From an uncultured Marinobacter sp. (lineage in GTDB: Bacteria > Pseudomonadota > Gammaproteobacteria > Pseudomonadales > Oleiphilaceae), in the NCBI RefSeq assembly GCF_913055835.1, contig NZ_CAJXKQ010000034.1, positions 1 through 50,051 of the forward strand: a DNA stretch of 50,051 bases. Direction: 5' to 3'. A program made the translations under genes and the position numbers. The notes beneath the pieces were generated by a model. The model was not told the origin of the DNA. It made no database searches and worked only from the letters and a program-made list of their open reading frames with translations. This document shows positions 16,537 through 24,256 of this stretch, one piece after another (positions within the stretch are counted from its first letter, which is position 1; each line of letters opens with the position of its first letter).

Positions 16537-17192
16537 TGTATCGGGTCAAGGAAGCTTTCTACACCCTGCAGGGCGAGGGTGCCCAGGCGGGTCGGGCGGC
16601 CGTATTCTGCCGGTTCAGCAAGTGCAATCTCTGGACCGGACGTGAGAAGGACCGTGCCAGTGCGGTCTGCAATTTCTGCGATACCGATTTTGTCGGTACC
16701 GACGGCCAGAACGGTGGCCGCTTTGAAACCCCGGAAGCGCTGGCCCGTCACATACGGAAACTCTGGCCGGACGCGCCCGGCAAGCCCTATGTGGTCTGCA
16801 CCGGCGGAGAGCCCCTGTTGCAGCTGGATTCAGCCCTGATTGAGGCGTTCCATCGGGAAGGGTTCGAGGTGGGAGTAGAGACCAATGGCACCCTGCCAGC
16901 CCCCGAAGGTATCGACTGGCTCTGCGTCAGCCCCAAGGCCGATGCTCCTGTGGTGATCGAGACCTGTGACGAGCTGAAACTGGTGTATCCGCAGCCCCTG
17001 GCGATGCCGGAGCGATTCCTGGGCATTCGCGCGAGCCATTATTTCCTGTCGCCCATGGCCTCTCCTTCAACCCCGGAAGCGGCGGTGGATGAGATCAAGC
17101 AAAGCAATACCCGGCGCGCTACCCACTACTGTCTCGCGCACCCCCAGTGGCGGCTTACCCTCCAGATGCACAAGATTATCGGTATTGACTGA
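16536..17192 (+). CDS. queE: 7-carboxy-7-deazaguanine synthase (radical SAM)
   Basis: Radical-SAM enzyme that contracts 6-carboxy-tetrahydropterin to 7-carboxy-7-deazaguanine, one step before QueC. The cluster motif is the variant CX14CX2C (Cys30, Cys45, Cys48) found in a subgroup of QueE proteins, instead of the usual CX3CX2C. TGGEPLLQ (SAM contact) and VETNGTLP are also present. The 218-aa length is normal for the family. No queD or queF is next to it; those steps must be encoded elsewhere. Its stop directly abuts the stop of the convergent AraC gene. Confidence 0.96.
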   Translation: MYRVKEAFYTLQGEGAQAGRAAVFCRFSKCNLWTGREKDRASAVCNFCDTDFVGTDGQNGGRFETPEALARHIRKLWPDAPGKPYVVCTGGEPLLQLDSALIEAFHREGFEVGVETNGTLPAPEGIDWLCVSPKADAPVVIETCDELKLVYPQPLAMPERFLGIRASHYFLSPMASPSTPEAAVDEIKQSNTRRATHYCLAHPQWRLTLQMHKIIGID

Positions 17193-18260
17193 TCATCCGG
17201 TTGCCAGTGCCCGTTCAGCGGGCATCGAGGCGGATCTGGCCGGTACACTGCGGTAGTGACTGGGGCTGGTGCCGGTCCAGCGCTTGAAGGCGCGGGTGAA
17301 GTTCGCCGCGTCAGCGTAGCCGAGGGCGTCGGCGATCTGGCTCAGGTTCATACCGGTGCTGCGGAGCAGATCCTGTGCCCGCTCCAGGCGGACCTGGTCC
17401 ACCAACTGCTGGAAGCTGGCTTCTTCCTCCTGAAGCCGCCGTTTGAGTGTCCTTTCGGAGACAAACAAGGTGCCTGCAACCCGGGCCAGTTTCGGTGGGA
17501 AGGGGTAACTGGTTTCAATAACCCGCCGGACCCGACAGGCAAATCCGGCGTCTTCGGTCAGTTGCCGTAGCGCCTCCTCGCACTGGGCCCTTGATGAGGC
17601 GGCCAGTTGATCGTCGGTGAAGCGCACGGGCAGATCCAGCCTGGAGGCCGGGATCACCAGGGCATTCTCCGTGGCGCCGAACTCCACCGGTACCGGGATC
17701 TGTGAGCGGAACCGCTGGAAATAGGCCGGCTCCGGCCCCCGGCGAACAATGCGCAAGCCGTCAACCACGGAACCCGTCAGCTGCGCCCCCATGGCAACGC
17801 ATCCGAACAGCATGGCATCCATGATAAAGCCGTGCAGGGGACCGAGATCGATGTCGCAGCTGACAAGATACCAGGCCAGGTTGCCGGTTTCCCGTTTGCT
17901 GACCCGCAGGTGGGGCACCCGCAGTGTCAGATACCGGGTCATCAGCTCCATGGCATCACCCAATGTGCGGCTGCTCATGACCGCCGTACCCAGTGCGCCA
18001 TGCAGTGGTAGTTTCAGTTCCCGGGCGAGCATGATTCCGAGTCCCGGCTCGCCGCTTTCGATGATGGCCCGGGTGACAAACTCGCTGGCCTGGGTCTGGC
18101 TGACCCGTAGATCGGTGGATTGCAGGCGGCTTGGGTCGAGTCCGACCCGGAGTAGCAGATCCTTTTCATCAACACCGATGGTATGAAGCAGTTCGGCCAG
18201 AAGGTGCAGGTAGATGGCCGGCATGCCCAGGTCCTGTGCCGTTGGAACGGAGGCGCGCAT
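17193..18260 (-). CDS. AraC-family transcriptional regulator
   Basis: A 355-aa regulator with an N-terminal Arabinose_bd-type sensing domain (PF12625-like, about 20-210, e.g. PLHGALGTAVMSSRTLGDAM) and a C-terminal AraC double helix-turn-helix (about 245-340; FVSERTLKRRLQEE and LSQIADALGYADAANFTRAF). This architecture is shared with OruR/ArgR-type and lipid-degradation regulators. It follows the alpha/beta hydrolase gene on the same strand with 160 bases between, and might control it. The ligand is unknown. Confidence 0.93.
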   Translation of the reverse strand: MRASVPTAQDLGMPAIYLHLLAELLHTIGVDEKDLLLRVGLDPSRLQSTDLRVSQTQASEFVTRAIIESGEPGLGIMLARELKLPLHGALGTAVMSSRTLGDAMELMTRYLTLRVPHLRVSKRETGNLAWYLVSCDIDLGPLHGFIMDAMLFGCVAMGAQLTGSVVDGLRIVRRGPEPAYFQRFRSQIPVPVEFGATENALVIPASRLDLPVRFTDDQLAASSRAQCEEALRQLTEDAGFACRVRRVIETSYPFPPKLARVAGTLFVSERTLKRRLQEEEASFQQLVDQVRLERAQDLLRSTGMNLSQIADALGYADAANFTRAFKRWTGTSPSHYRSVPARSASMPAERALATG

Positions 18261-18360
18261 GGGATTTCCTCGTCTGATTCTGTTCTTGTTATGTCGCAGA
18301 ACGCGTGATTTAGACGATTATGGCGTCTCCCGGATCGTTCCCCCATGACTTCGCTGACGA

Positions 18361-18383
18361 AATAAATGGCCTGAAAGGCCAAT
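18361..18383 (-). terminator. Terminator-like hairpin after the hydrolase gene
   Basis: TGGCCT (18367-18372) and AGGCCA (18376-18381) form a tight stem with a 3-base loop. On the minus strand it is followed by TTTATTTCG, a modest T-rich tail. It would separate the hydrolase transcript from the AraC gene downstream. Confidence 0.5.
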
Positions 18384-18420
18384 CATTGGCCCACTCGCAG
18401 GGATCAGCGGGGCCGGTTCA

Positions 18421-19305
18421 CTAGCCGTGGCGGCGAACAAAGTCCTCGAGAACCGCCGCCGAACGCACGGGTGTTTCCAGCATGGGAAGATGGCCGACAC
18501 CCGGGAACATATGAATTTCTGCATGTGGCGTGGCCGATCCGAACCAGTCGACGCAGCGTGTGGGCGTAATCACGTCCCGGTCACCCCATTGAACCTGCAG
18601 TGGCGGTGTCCCTGGGCCCAGATAGCGGGCCGGTGCCAGGGCGTCCGCCACCATGTCCCGGAAGATGTGCCGGAGGGCGTCGGTGCGGCCCAGGAGGTCC
18701 GGCCCGAGAAGGCCGGCCATGGCGAGCCCGGAGACCGTGGGCTTGCCAGTGCCAACACTGTTAAACATTCGGTAGACGCCTTTCCAGTCCCGGGGAATCA
18801 GGATGCCGTCGCGGTCGGACTTCAAGGGGGCATGAATGTCGACCTCTTTATGTTCCGGGATGCCGGCACTGTTAAGCAGGGTCACCGAGCGGGGCGCCGG
18901 ATCCAGCTTGTGGGCAAGCACTGCGGCAATCGCGCCACCCATGGAGCTGCCGGCCAGATGCAGGTTGTCCGTGTCAAAGCCGGCAAGCCATTGGCCTAGT
19001 CGCCGGGCCTGGGTCTCATAGCGGTAACAGGCTTCGGACCGGTAATCACTCTCTCCGAATCCTGGCAGATCCGGCACCAGAAGATGCCAGTGCCTGGGTA
19101 GCCGCTGTAGCCACAGCCCCCAGTTTTCTTTCATGGCGGCAAAGCCGTGAATCAGAACGACCGTGGGGTTGCCCGCGCCGGGCGTTCCCCGCTCGAGGAA
19201 AATCATCTTGTGACCATCCACGACCGCTTCGCGGCGGCGGGCCTGGAGAAGAAATCGCTGTCCCGTGCGGGCAGCGGGCCAGAGGTTGGGAGCAGGAATT
19301 CTCAT
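18421..19305 (-). CDS. Alpha/beta-fold hydrolase
   Basis: A 294-aa hydrolase with oxyanion motif HG (53-54), nucleophile Ser121 in GSSMGG, acid Asp244 (GDRDVI) and His272 (GVGHLPMLE). A lid-like insertion lies between about 150 and 225. Sequence flavour matches esterases/lipases and meta-cleavage hydrolases; the substrate cannot be told. There is no signal peptide, though the N-terminus (LWPAARTGQRFLLQARRREA) is basic and could contact membranes. It is followed by a hairpin and the AraC gene on the same strand. Confidence 0.9.
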   Translation of the reverse strand: MRIPAPNLWPAARTGQRFLLQARRREAVVDGHKMIFLERGTPGAGNPTVVLIHGFAAMKENWGLWLQRLPRHWHLLVPDLPGFGESDYRSEACYRYETQARRLGQWLAGFDTDNLHLAGSSMGGAIAAVLAHKLDPAPRSVTLLNSAGIPEHKEVDIHAPLKSDRDGILIPRDWKGVYRMFNSVGTGKPTVSGLAMAGLLGPDLLGRTDALRHIFRDMVADALAPARYLGPGTPPLQVQWGDRDVITPTRCVDWFGSATPHAEIHMFPGVGHLPMLETPVRSAAVLEDFVRRHG

Positions 19306-19433
19306 GGTTGTGTGCGATCACCGGGTTTGGGGCCTGAACCCAGTCTACCGGGACCAGCATCCGGAGCCTTGGCCACAATGCCCGTCGGGGTCGGCGGATG
19401 GGCAACAAATTACCTGTGCCTGGTTGTCGGAAG

Positions 19434-21197
19434 TCAGAGTTTCAGGTCGACAATCACCGGGTTATGGTCGCTGGAGCGCCAGGGTCCCCGGCCGGAGGCC
19501 GGCTGATCCCCCTGGTAGCCGATCACCCTCGGCTCATCGGCATTCACCAGCCAGCTCCAGGCGCCCACCACCCTTGGTTTCAGCGTCTCAGAGGCGAGAA
19601 CGTAATCCAGCGACCCTTTCTCGCCGCGGTATCGGTAGGTGTAGTGGCGACAGCGGGTCTCAGTGCAGGGGTGGAAGTGGTGCACCATGCTGATAAAGCC
19701 GGCTTTTGCCAGCACCCTGATGGGTTGTTCACGGGCATAACTGTTCAGGTCACCGATAATCAGGGTGCCGGCCGATTTGGCGCCCCCGGCTTCAAGGCCG
19801 GGCCATCCGGCCAGCGCTTGTGCTTCGTTCGTCCGCCGGCTGGCGTAACAGCCCTGGCCATCAGACTGATCCCGATCATCTCCATGGGCACCGCGACAGG
19901 ATTTTGATTTCAGGTGCGGAACGATCACCCGGATGGTTGTATCACCATCGACACGACTGAAATCCTGGACCAACGGAGGTCGGCCGCCTGATGCGAAAGG
20001 CCCGCTGGCCAGCCGTTCCGGTTCACCAATGGCGCTGACCCGGTCGCCGCGGTAGAGCAAACCTGTACGGATCTCGTCATCGCCATCCCGGCCTGGCGTG
20101 CGGACAAACCGCCACGGGCTGCCCAGGGCTTCGGCCAGGCTGGCGATAGCGCTGTGCGGGCCGTAACCGTCGTTCTCGAGTTCCGTGACCGCAAGAATGT
20201 CCGGGTCCGGGGCCAGAAGCGTGTGCACCAGCCGCTGTTGCTGGCGCTGAAACTCTGCCCATGTCTCTGCACCCCGGCTGGTCGGAAACTGGCCGCCACG
20301 ACCATCGCCATTGAAAAAGTTGCCGAGATTCATTGCCAGGATCCGCACGGGGTCATCGGACAGCGGCGGCGGTGCGGCTTTTCTCGGGTTGGTCGCGAGA
20401 AAAACCGGTTCCCGGGCGGGCTGGATTCGCCATGCATCGAAACGGAAGTCCAGCACCCCGAGTAGCCCCTCGATCTGGTCGCCAGAGCGTGCGGTTGTTG
20501 AGGACAAACCTCCGGGGGGCCAGGGTATGGGCCTCGGGTTTCTGATAGACCGGTTGTCGTCCAGCAGCACGCGGTTCTCGCGGTTGCGGATTGAAGCCCT
20601 GTGCGCATCGTCGCCAGGGGGAAGATACTCGGTGGGCTGGATCTGATCGGAGGCAGCCAGCGCCAGTTCGCCGTAGCGGCCGAGATTGTAGTTGTCGACC
20701 ACCGTCAGGGACTGACGGAAGGTCACCCGCATGTTCTCCAGATGTTCCGGATCGACGGTCCAGGGCAGGCTTACCGGAACCGGCGCTGGCAGCGTCTCAC
20801 GCCCGCAAGTCCGGATGCTCCGAACAGACACCAGTTCGGTCAACCCGTGGTATTCCTTCACCGTTCCGGTGACCCGCAGTCGCACGCCGACATCGGCGAT
20901 ACCACGATCGGTGTAAATAAACAGGGCTTCGGAAGTCGTGGGATCCCCGTCGGTCTGATGGTCGGCCTGCTGCAGGTAAAAACCGCCAAAGCCGCCCTTT
21001 GCCCGGGAATCCTGGGTCAGAATCCCTTCGACGGTGACGGTATCGCCGGCCATGGGCGAGGCGGGGCCAGTGCCCTGTACCTGTGAAATGGGGGTTGCGG
21101 GATCACCACAGGCCGATTCTTCCGCCGTTGCTGCTGCGGGCAGAAACAGCGGAATCAGGAAACAGACAAAGCAATACCGCCGGACTTGAGAGTTCAC
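19434..21197 (-). CDS. Secreted nuclease of the endonuclease/exonuclease/phosphatase family (ExeM-like)
   Basis: A 587-aa protein with a Sec signal peptide (about 1-25). Residues about 35-270 match the OB-fold/nucleic-acid-binding part of extracellular nucleases (QVQGTG, GDTVTVEGILTQD, GGFYLQQAD). The C-terminal half is an EEP catalytic domain: ILAMNLGNFFNGDG, catalytic Glu in AVTELENDGYG, IIGDLNSY, and the terminal SSDHNPVIVDL. Four extra cysteines (two near CRGAHG...GCYASRR, two in CTETRC) may form disulfides. It probably digests extracellular DNA to obtain phosphate or nucleosides, or remodels biofilm. Nine bases separate it from the upstream WYL gene, so co-transcription is likely. Confidence 0.9.
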   Translation of the reverse strand: MNSQVRRYCFVCFLIPLFLPAAATAEESACGDPATPISQVQGTGPASPMAGDTVTVEGILTQDSRAKGGFGGFYLQQADHQTDGDPTTSEALFIYTDRGIADVGVRLRVTGTVKEYHGLTELVSVRSIRTCGRETLPAPVPVSLPWTVDPEHLENMRVTFRQSLTVVDNYNLGRYGELALAASDQIQPTEYLPPGDDAHRASIRNRENRVLLDDNRSIRNPRPIPWPPGGLSSTTARSGDQIEGLLGVLDFRFDAWRIQPAREPVFLATNPRKAAPPPLSDDPVRILAMNLGNFFNGDGRGGQFPTSRGAETWAEFQRQQQRLVHTLLAPDPDILAVTELENDGYGPHSAIASLAEALGSPWRFVRTPGRDGDDEIRTGLLYRGDRVSAIGEPERLASGPFASGGRPPLVQDFSRVDGDTTIRVIVPHLKSKSCRGAHGDDRDQSDGQGCYASRRTNEAQALAGWPGLEAGGAKSAGTLIIGDLNSYAREQPIRVLAKAGFISMVHHFHPCTETRCRHYTYRYRGEKGSLDYVLASETLKPRVVGAWSWLVNADEPRVIGYQGDQPASGRGPWRSSDHNPVIVDLKL

Positions 21198-21206
21198 ACA
21201 GGCAGT

Positions 21207-22148
21207 TTAACTGAGGCCGGCAACGGCTTTCAGGGCCTGTTCCCGCTTGCTGCCAAACCCAAGCTGATCCGGATTGGCCAGCTCAAGCTGCTGTACCAGC
21301 GGATCCGGATGCTGGTTGTCAAAGGTAATGCCGAGCCGTGACAGCACGTAGGGTGCAAGGGCGGCACGGGTGGCAACTTCCAGGCGGCCATGCTCCATAC
21401 CGTAGTCCCGGGCGATAATCTGTTGCTGGGCTTCGGTCAGGCGTCGGTCAGGGGTGACCACCAGGGTTACCTCCCGGTTCCAGTGCTCATCCTGATCCCG
21501 GCTGTGCCTGGCTCGCTGCCGTAAAGCTTCGGGCGAGGTCCGGAAACGGCTCAGGGCAAAGTCCCGGAACTCCCTGTTGGAGTCACACCAGGCCCGCAAG
21601 TGCCAGCTGTTGCCGGCACATACCAGAGTATGAGGTTCAAGAATGCTCTCCACGGCTTCCGGGCGACTCAGGGAGGCATAGCTGGCGCGCAACTGTCTGC
21701 CCTGCCGTGTTGCCGTCACCACGGCACGCATGGTTTCCGGAGCAATAACGCGGTTCGGACCCTGAACCACGGTGCTGTCCGGCAGACCAATGTTCAGGGA
21801 TTCGAACGTGTTGCTCAGATTCTGCTGGCGGGCAAGCAGATCCAGATACTCGTTCACCACCCCCCGGGTAACCACCGGACGGAATTTCTCCGCCGGCACA
21901 TAGCCTTTCAGGTGACGGTCGTAAACCAGATTGCCCGGCGCCAATTCGCGCAGGTAGGTATTGATGTCCTTGGACGCCTGCTGACGACCGATGCCGAAAC
22001 TGTGGCAAATGTGGTTGGTGGTCAGGCGACCTTCCCACAGGGCAATGGTTTCGATGAGTCGATAGCGAAGCAGCAGATCCCAGCGGATGGGCCAGTCCGT
22101 TTTTTTCATAACCAGGCGCTCACGGTCCAATGAATAGCTCGACTTCAT
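21207..22148 (-). CDS. WYL-domain transcriptional regulator (CapW/BrxR-like architecture)
   Basis: A 313-aa regulator with an N-terminal winged helix (about 20-90; FGIGRQQASKDINTYLRELA followed by PGNLVYDRHLKGYVPAEKFR), a WYL domain (about 130-205) and a C-terminal WCX-like extension. The block QQASKDINTYLRELAPGNL is characteristic of WYL repressors best known from BREX and CBASS loci. No BREX or CBASS gene is in this window. The ATG at 22148 has AGGTAA upstream; a second ATG 13 codons later is less well supported. It is divergent from an MFS gene, adjacent to inverted repeats, and sits 9 bases before the nuclease gene. Confidence 0.85.
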   Translation of the reverse strand: MKSSYSLDRERLVMKKTDWPIRWDLLLRYRLIETIALWEGRLTTNHICHSFGIGRQQASKDINTYLRELAPGNLVYDRHLKGYVPAEKFRPVVTRGVVNEYLDLLARQQNLSNTFESLNIGLPDSTVVQGPNRVIAPETMRAVVTATRQGRQLRASYASLSRPEAVESILEPHTLVCAGNSWHLRAWCDSNREFRDFALSRFRTSPEALRQRARHSRDQDEHWNREVTLVVTPDRRLTEAQQQIIARDYGMEHGRLEVATRAALAPYVLSRLGITFDNQHPDPLVQQLELANPDQLGFGSKREQALKAVAGLS

Positions 22149-22182
22149 GTTACCTGCTCCGGTCCGCAGGGTCTGTTACGGC

Positions 22183-22252
22183 ACATTAATGTAAAACCCT
22201 GTTAAACGGCTCTACGGCGGCCTTTGCGGGTTTTTGTGACGCGGTTAACAGG
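22183..22252. promoter_or_regulatory. Palindromes between WYL regulator and MFS gene
   Basis: A perfect 10-bp palindrome ACATTAATGT (22183-22192) lies 35 bases upstream of the WYL start codon. Two exact inverted arms, CCTGTTAA (22198-22205) and TTAACAGG (22245-22252), follow. These are candidate operators for the WYL protein, which as a dimer would bind inverted repeats in its own promoter. Confidence 0.4.
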
Positions 22253-22381
22253 TTTCGGGAAGTGCCTAGTGGTTTCGCTTCCCGCTCCTGATCTAATACG
22301 CAGCCGGCAAAGTCCGGGACTTGCTGCTATTTTGTCTGTCATCCAATTGAAAATACCCGTTAACGCCCCGGAGCCGCTGTA

Positions 22382-23665
22382 ATGACCCGAATGGTCACCT
22401 CCCTGTCTGCCCTGATTCTGAGCATTGTTCTGCTGGTCAGCGGTAATGCGTTTCTGATGACGCTGTTGGGTATTCGCCTGAGTATCGAGGCGATCTCGCC
22501 GGATATTATCGGCTGGATTCTGGTCTGCTACTCCATCGGTTTTGTGCTGGGCACTCTGTACGTTCACCGGATTATAGGCCGGGTTGGCCACATTCGTGCC
22601 TTTGCCGTGTTTGCCGCTGCCGCTGCCGTTACGTCACTGCTCTACCCGATGGCCGTTTCCGAGATTTTCTGGGCGGTGCTGCGGGTGCTGTCAGGGTTCA
22701 GTATTGCCGGTGTGCTGGTGGTGATCGAGAGCTGGTTCTCCAGTCGTGCCACCAATGCCAACCGCGGTGCGTTGTTCGCGGTTTACCAGATTGTGTTTTA
22801 CCTGTCCGCCGCCGGGGGACAGCTCATCGTCAACATTGGCGATCCGGCCAACTTCATGCCGTTCTCGATTGCAGCCATTCTGCTGACATTGGCTCTGGTG
22901 CCGCTCTCAATGACCCGGATGGAAGCACCGGTCATTGAACAAGTTCAACGTATTTCCATCTTTACCCTGGCCAGGGAGTCCTTTAGCGGGGTTGCCGGCG
23001 CCCTGATCTGTGGTGTCATGATCGGGGGCTTCTATGCGCTTGGGCCGGTGTACGCAACCCTGGTTGGCCTGGACGTTGCCCGAACGTCCACGTTCATGGC
23101 CAGTGCCATTGTCGCGGCCATGATCCTTGCCTGGCCGCTGGGACGGCTTTGTGACAAGTTTGACCGGCGCCGGGTGATGTTCTGGATCGCGGTTATGGCG
23201 GCCGCCGCCGCAGGCGGTGTTGGGGTCCTCGGGGCCGATAATGCATGGCTGTTGACCCTTCTGGTTGGTGTGTTCACGGGGCTTTCAGCCGCTTTGTATC
23301 CGGTAGCCGTTGCCATTACCAATGACCGTATGGAGAGTACCCGCATCGTTGCCGCCAGCGCCACGCTGCTGCTCAGTTACGGGGTTGGCAGTGTTATCGG
23401 GCCGGTTGTCATGGCGGAACTGATCAACTTGCTGGGCCCGAAAGGCCTGTTTTTCGGCAATGCCGGCTTCCTGCTGTTGTTGGCGGTGATTACCAGTTAC
23501 CGCATTAGCAATACCGAGGACGTTGCCGTTGCGGATCAGGAGCACTTCGTGCCGGCCATGCCGGAAGCATCGCCGGTTCTCGCCGAGATCGACCCACGAA
23601 ATACAGAATTTCACGAGTCTCCGGAAGTTGAGGAGATTCATCAGGAGCAGCGTCAGGCGAGCTGA
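22382..23665 (+). CDS. MFS transporter
   Basis: A 427-aa protein with 12 predicted transmembrane helices and a long polar, Glu-rich cytoplasmic tail (about 385-427). It resembles the YcaD-like branch of the major facilitator superfamily (TLYVHRIIGRVGHIRAFAVF in the first cytoplasmic loop, GRLCDKFDRRRVMFW in the second half). The substrate is unknown. GGAG lies upstream of the ATG. A terminator hairpin overlaps its stop. Confidence 0.88.
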   Translation: MTRMVTSLSALILSIVLLVSGNAFLMTLLGIRLSIEAISPDIIGWILVCYSIGFVLGTLYVHRIIGRVGHIRAFAVFAAAAAVTSLLYPMAVSEIFWAVLRVLSGFSIAGVLVVIESWFSSRATNANRGALFAVYQIVFYLSAAGGQLIVNIGDPANFMPFSIAAILLTLALVPLSMTRMEAPVIEQVQRISIFTLARESFSGVAGALICGVMIGGFYALGPVYATLVGLDVARTSTFMASAIVAAMILAWPLGRLCDKFDRRRVMFWIAVMAAAAAGGVGVLGADNAWLLTLLVGVFTGLSAALYPVAVAITNDRMESTRIVAASATLLLSYGVGSVIGPVVMAELINLLGPKGLFFGNAGFLLLLAVITSYRISNTEDVAVADQEHFVPAMPEASPVLAEIDPRNTEFHESPEVEEIHQEQRQAS

Positions 23666-23681
23666 CGCTGCTTTCGGTTTT
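23647..23681 (+). terminator. Intrinsic terminator overlapping the MFS stop codon
   Basis: GCAGCGTCAG (23647-23656) and CTGACGCTGC (23662-23671) form a perfect 10-bp stem with a 5-base loop, followed by TTTCGGTTTT. The TGA stop codon (23663-23665) is inside the 3' arm. Confidence 0.75.
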
Positions 23682-23725
23682 CCCCGATTTTGTTTTTACT
23701 TCCGTATCTGTTTTTATTTCAATGG

Positions 23726-23762
23726 TTAGCATACTATTGGTGACTTTCCGATAATGTGATTA
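23726..23762. promoter_or_regulatory. SlyA/MarR-type operator candidates upstream of the marR-like gene
   Basis: TTAGCATACTAT (23726-23737) matches the SlyA consensus TTAGCAAGCTAA at nine of twelve positions. A second imperfect palindrome TAATGTGATTA (23752-23762) lies 14 bases downstream. The placement about 65-100 bases before the marR start is right for autorepression of the marR-DHA2 operon. Confidence 0.5.
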
Positions 23763-23827
23763 GTTGGCCGAGTGCGCAAGTGCGCCGGTCCGGGGCCATG
23801 CCCTTTTCTGAAATGGAGTGACGACAA

Positions 23828-24253
23828 ATGAGAGACCAGTTTCCTTTTGCGGTAGCCCGGGTTACCCGGCGCTGGAGAAAAATGCTCGATGAGCGCCTGA
23901 AGGATCTGGGCGTCACCCAGGCGCGCTGGAGCACCATGGTGTACCTGGAGAAAGGCGGTGAAGGGCTTACCCAGCGGGAGCTGGCCAGCCTGATGGCGAT
24001 CGAGAATCCGACCCTGGTTCGACTGCTTGACAGTCTCGAACAGCAAGGGTTGATCGAACGCCGGCCCTGCCCGAACGATCGCCGGGCGCGTCGCCTGCAT
24101 CTGACCAGCGCCGGTCGGGCATTTATGGATGATCTCTCCGAGCGAGCAGAAGTGCTGCGCGAGGAAATGCTCGAGGGCATCAGCGACAAAGAGATCGAGT
24201 GCACCGTAAAGGTCTTCAACAAGATCCTGGAAAACGCTGAAAAGCAGAAGTGA
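23828..24253 (+). CDS. MarR/SlyA-family regulator
   Basis: A 141-aa winged-helix regulator. The DNA-binding region is clear: LTQRELASLMAIENPTLVRL (recognition helix), then the beta-wing ERRPCPNDRRARRLHLTSAG. N- and C-terminal helices form the dimerisation part. It most resembles SlyA. GGAG precedes the ATG. Three bases separate its stop from the DHA2 efflux gene, the standard arrangement for a repressor of a drug or solvent pump whose ligand relieves repression. Confidence 0.95.
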   Translation: MRDQFPFAVARVTRRWRKMLDERLKDLGVTQARWSTMVYLEKGGEGLTQRELASLMAIENPTLVRLLDSLEQQGLIERRPCPNDRRARRLHLTSAGRAFMDDLSERAEVLREEMLEGISDKEIECTVKVFNKILENAEKQK

Positions 24254-24256
24254 TCC

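Noticed and set aside
21207..22148. Defence island (BREX/CBASS) suggested by the WYL regulator
   Set aside because: No cyclase, methylase, Brx or effector gene nearby; neighbours are a nuclease with a signal peptide and a permease.
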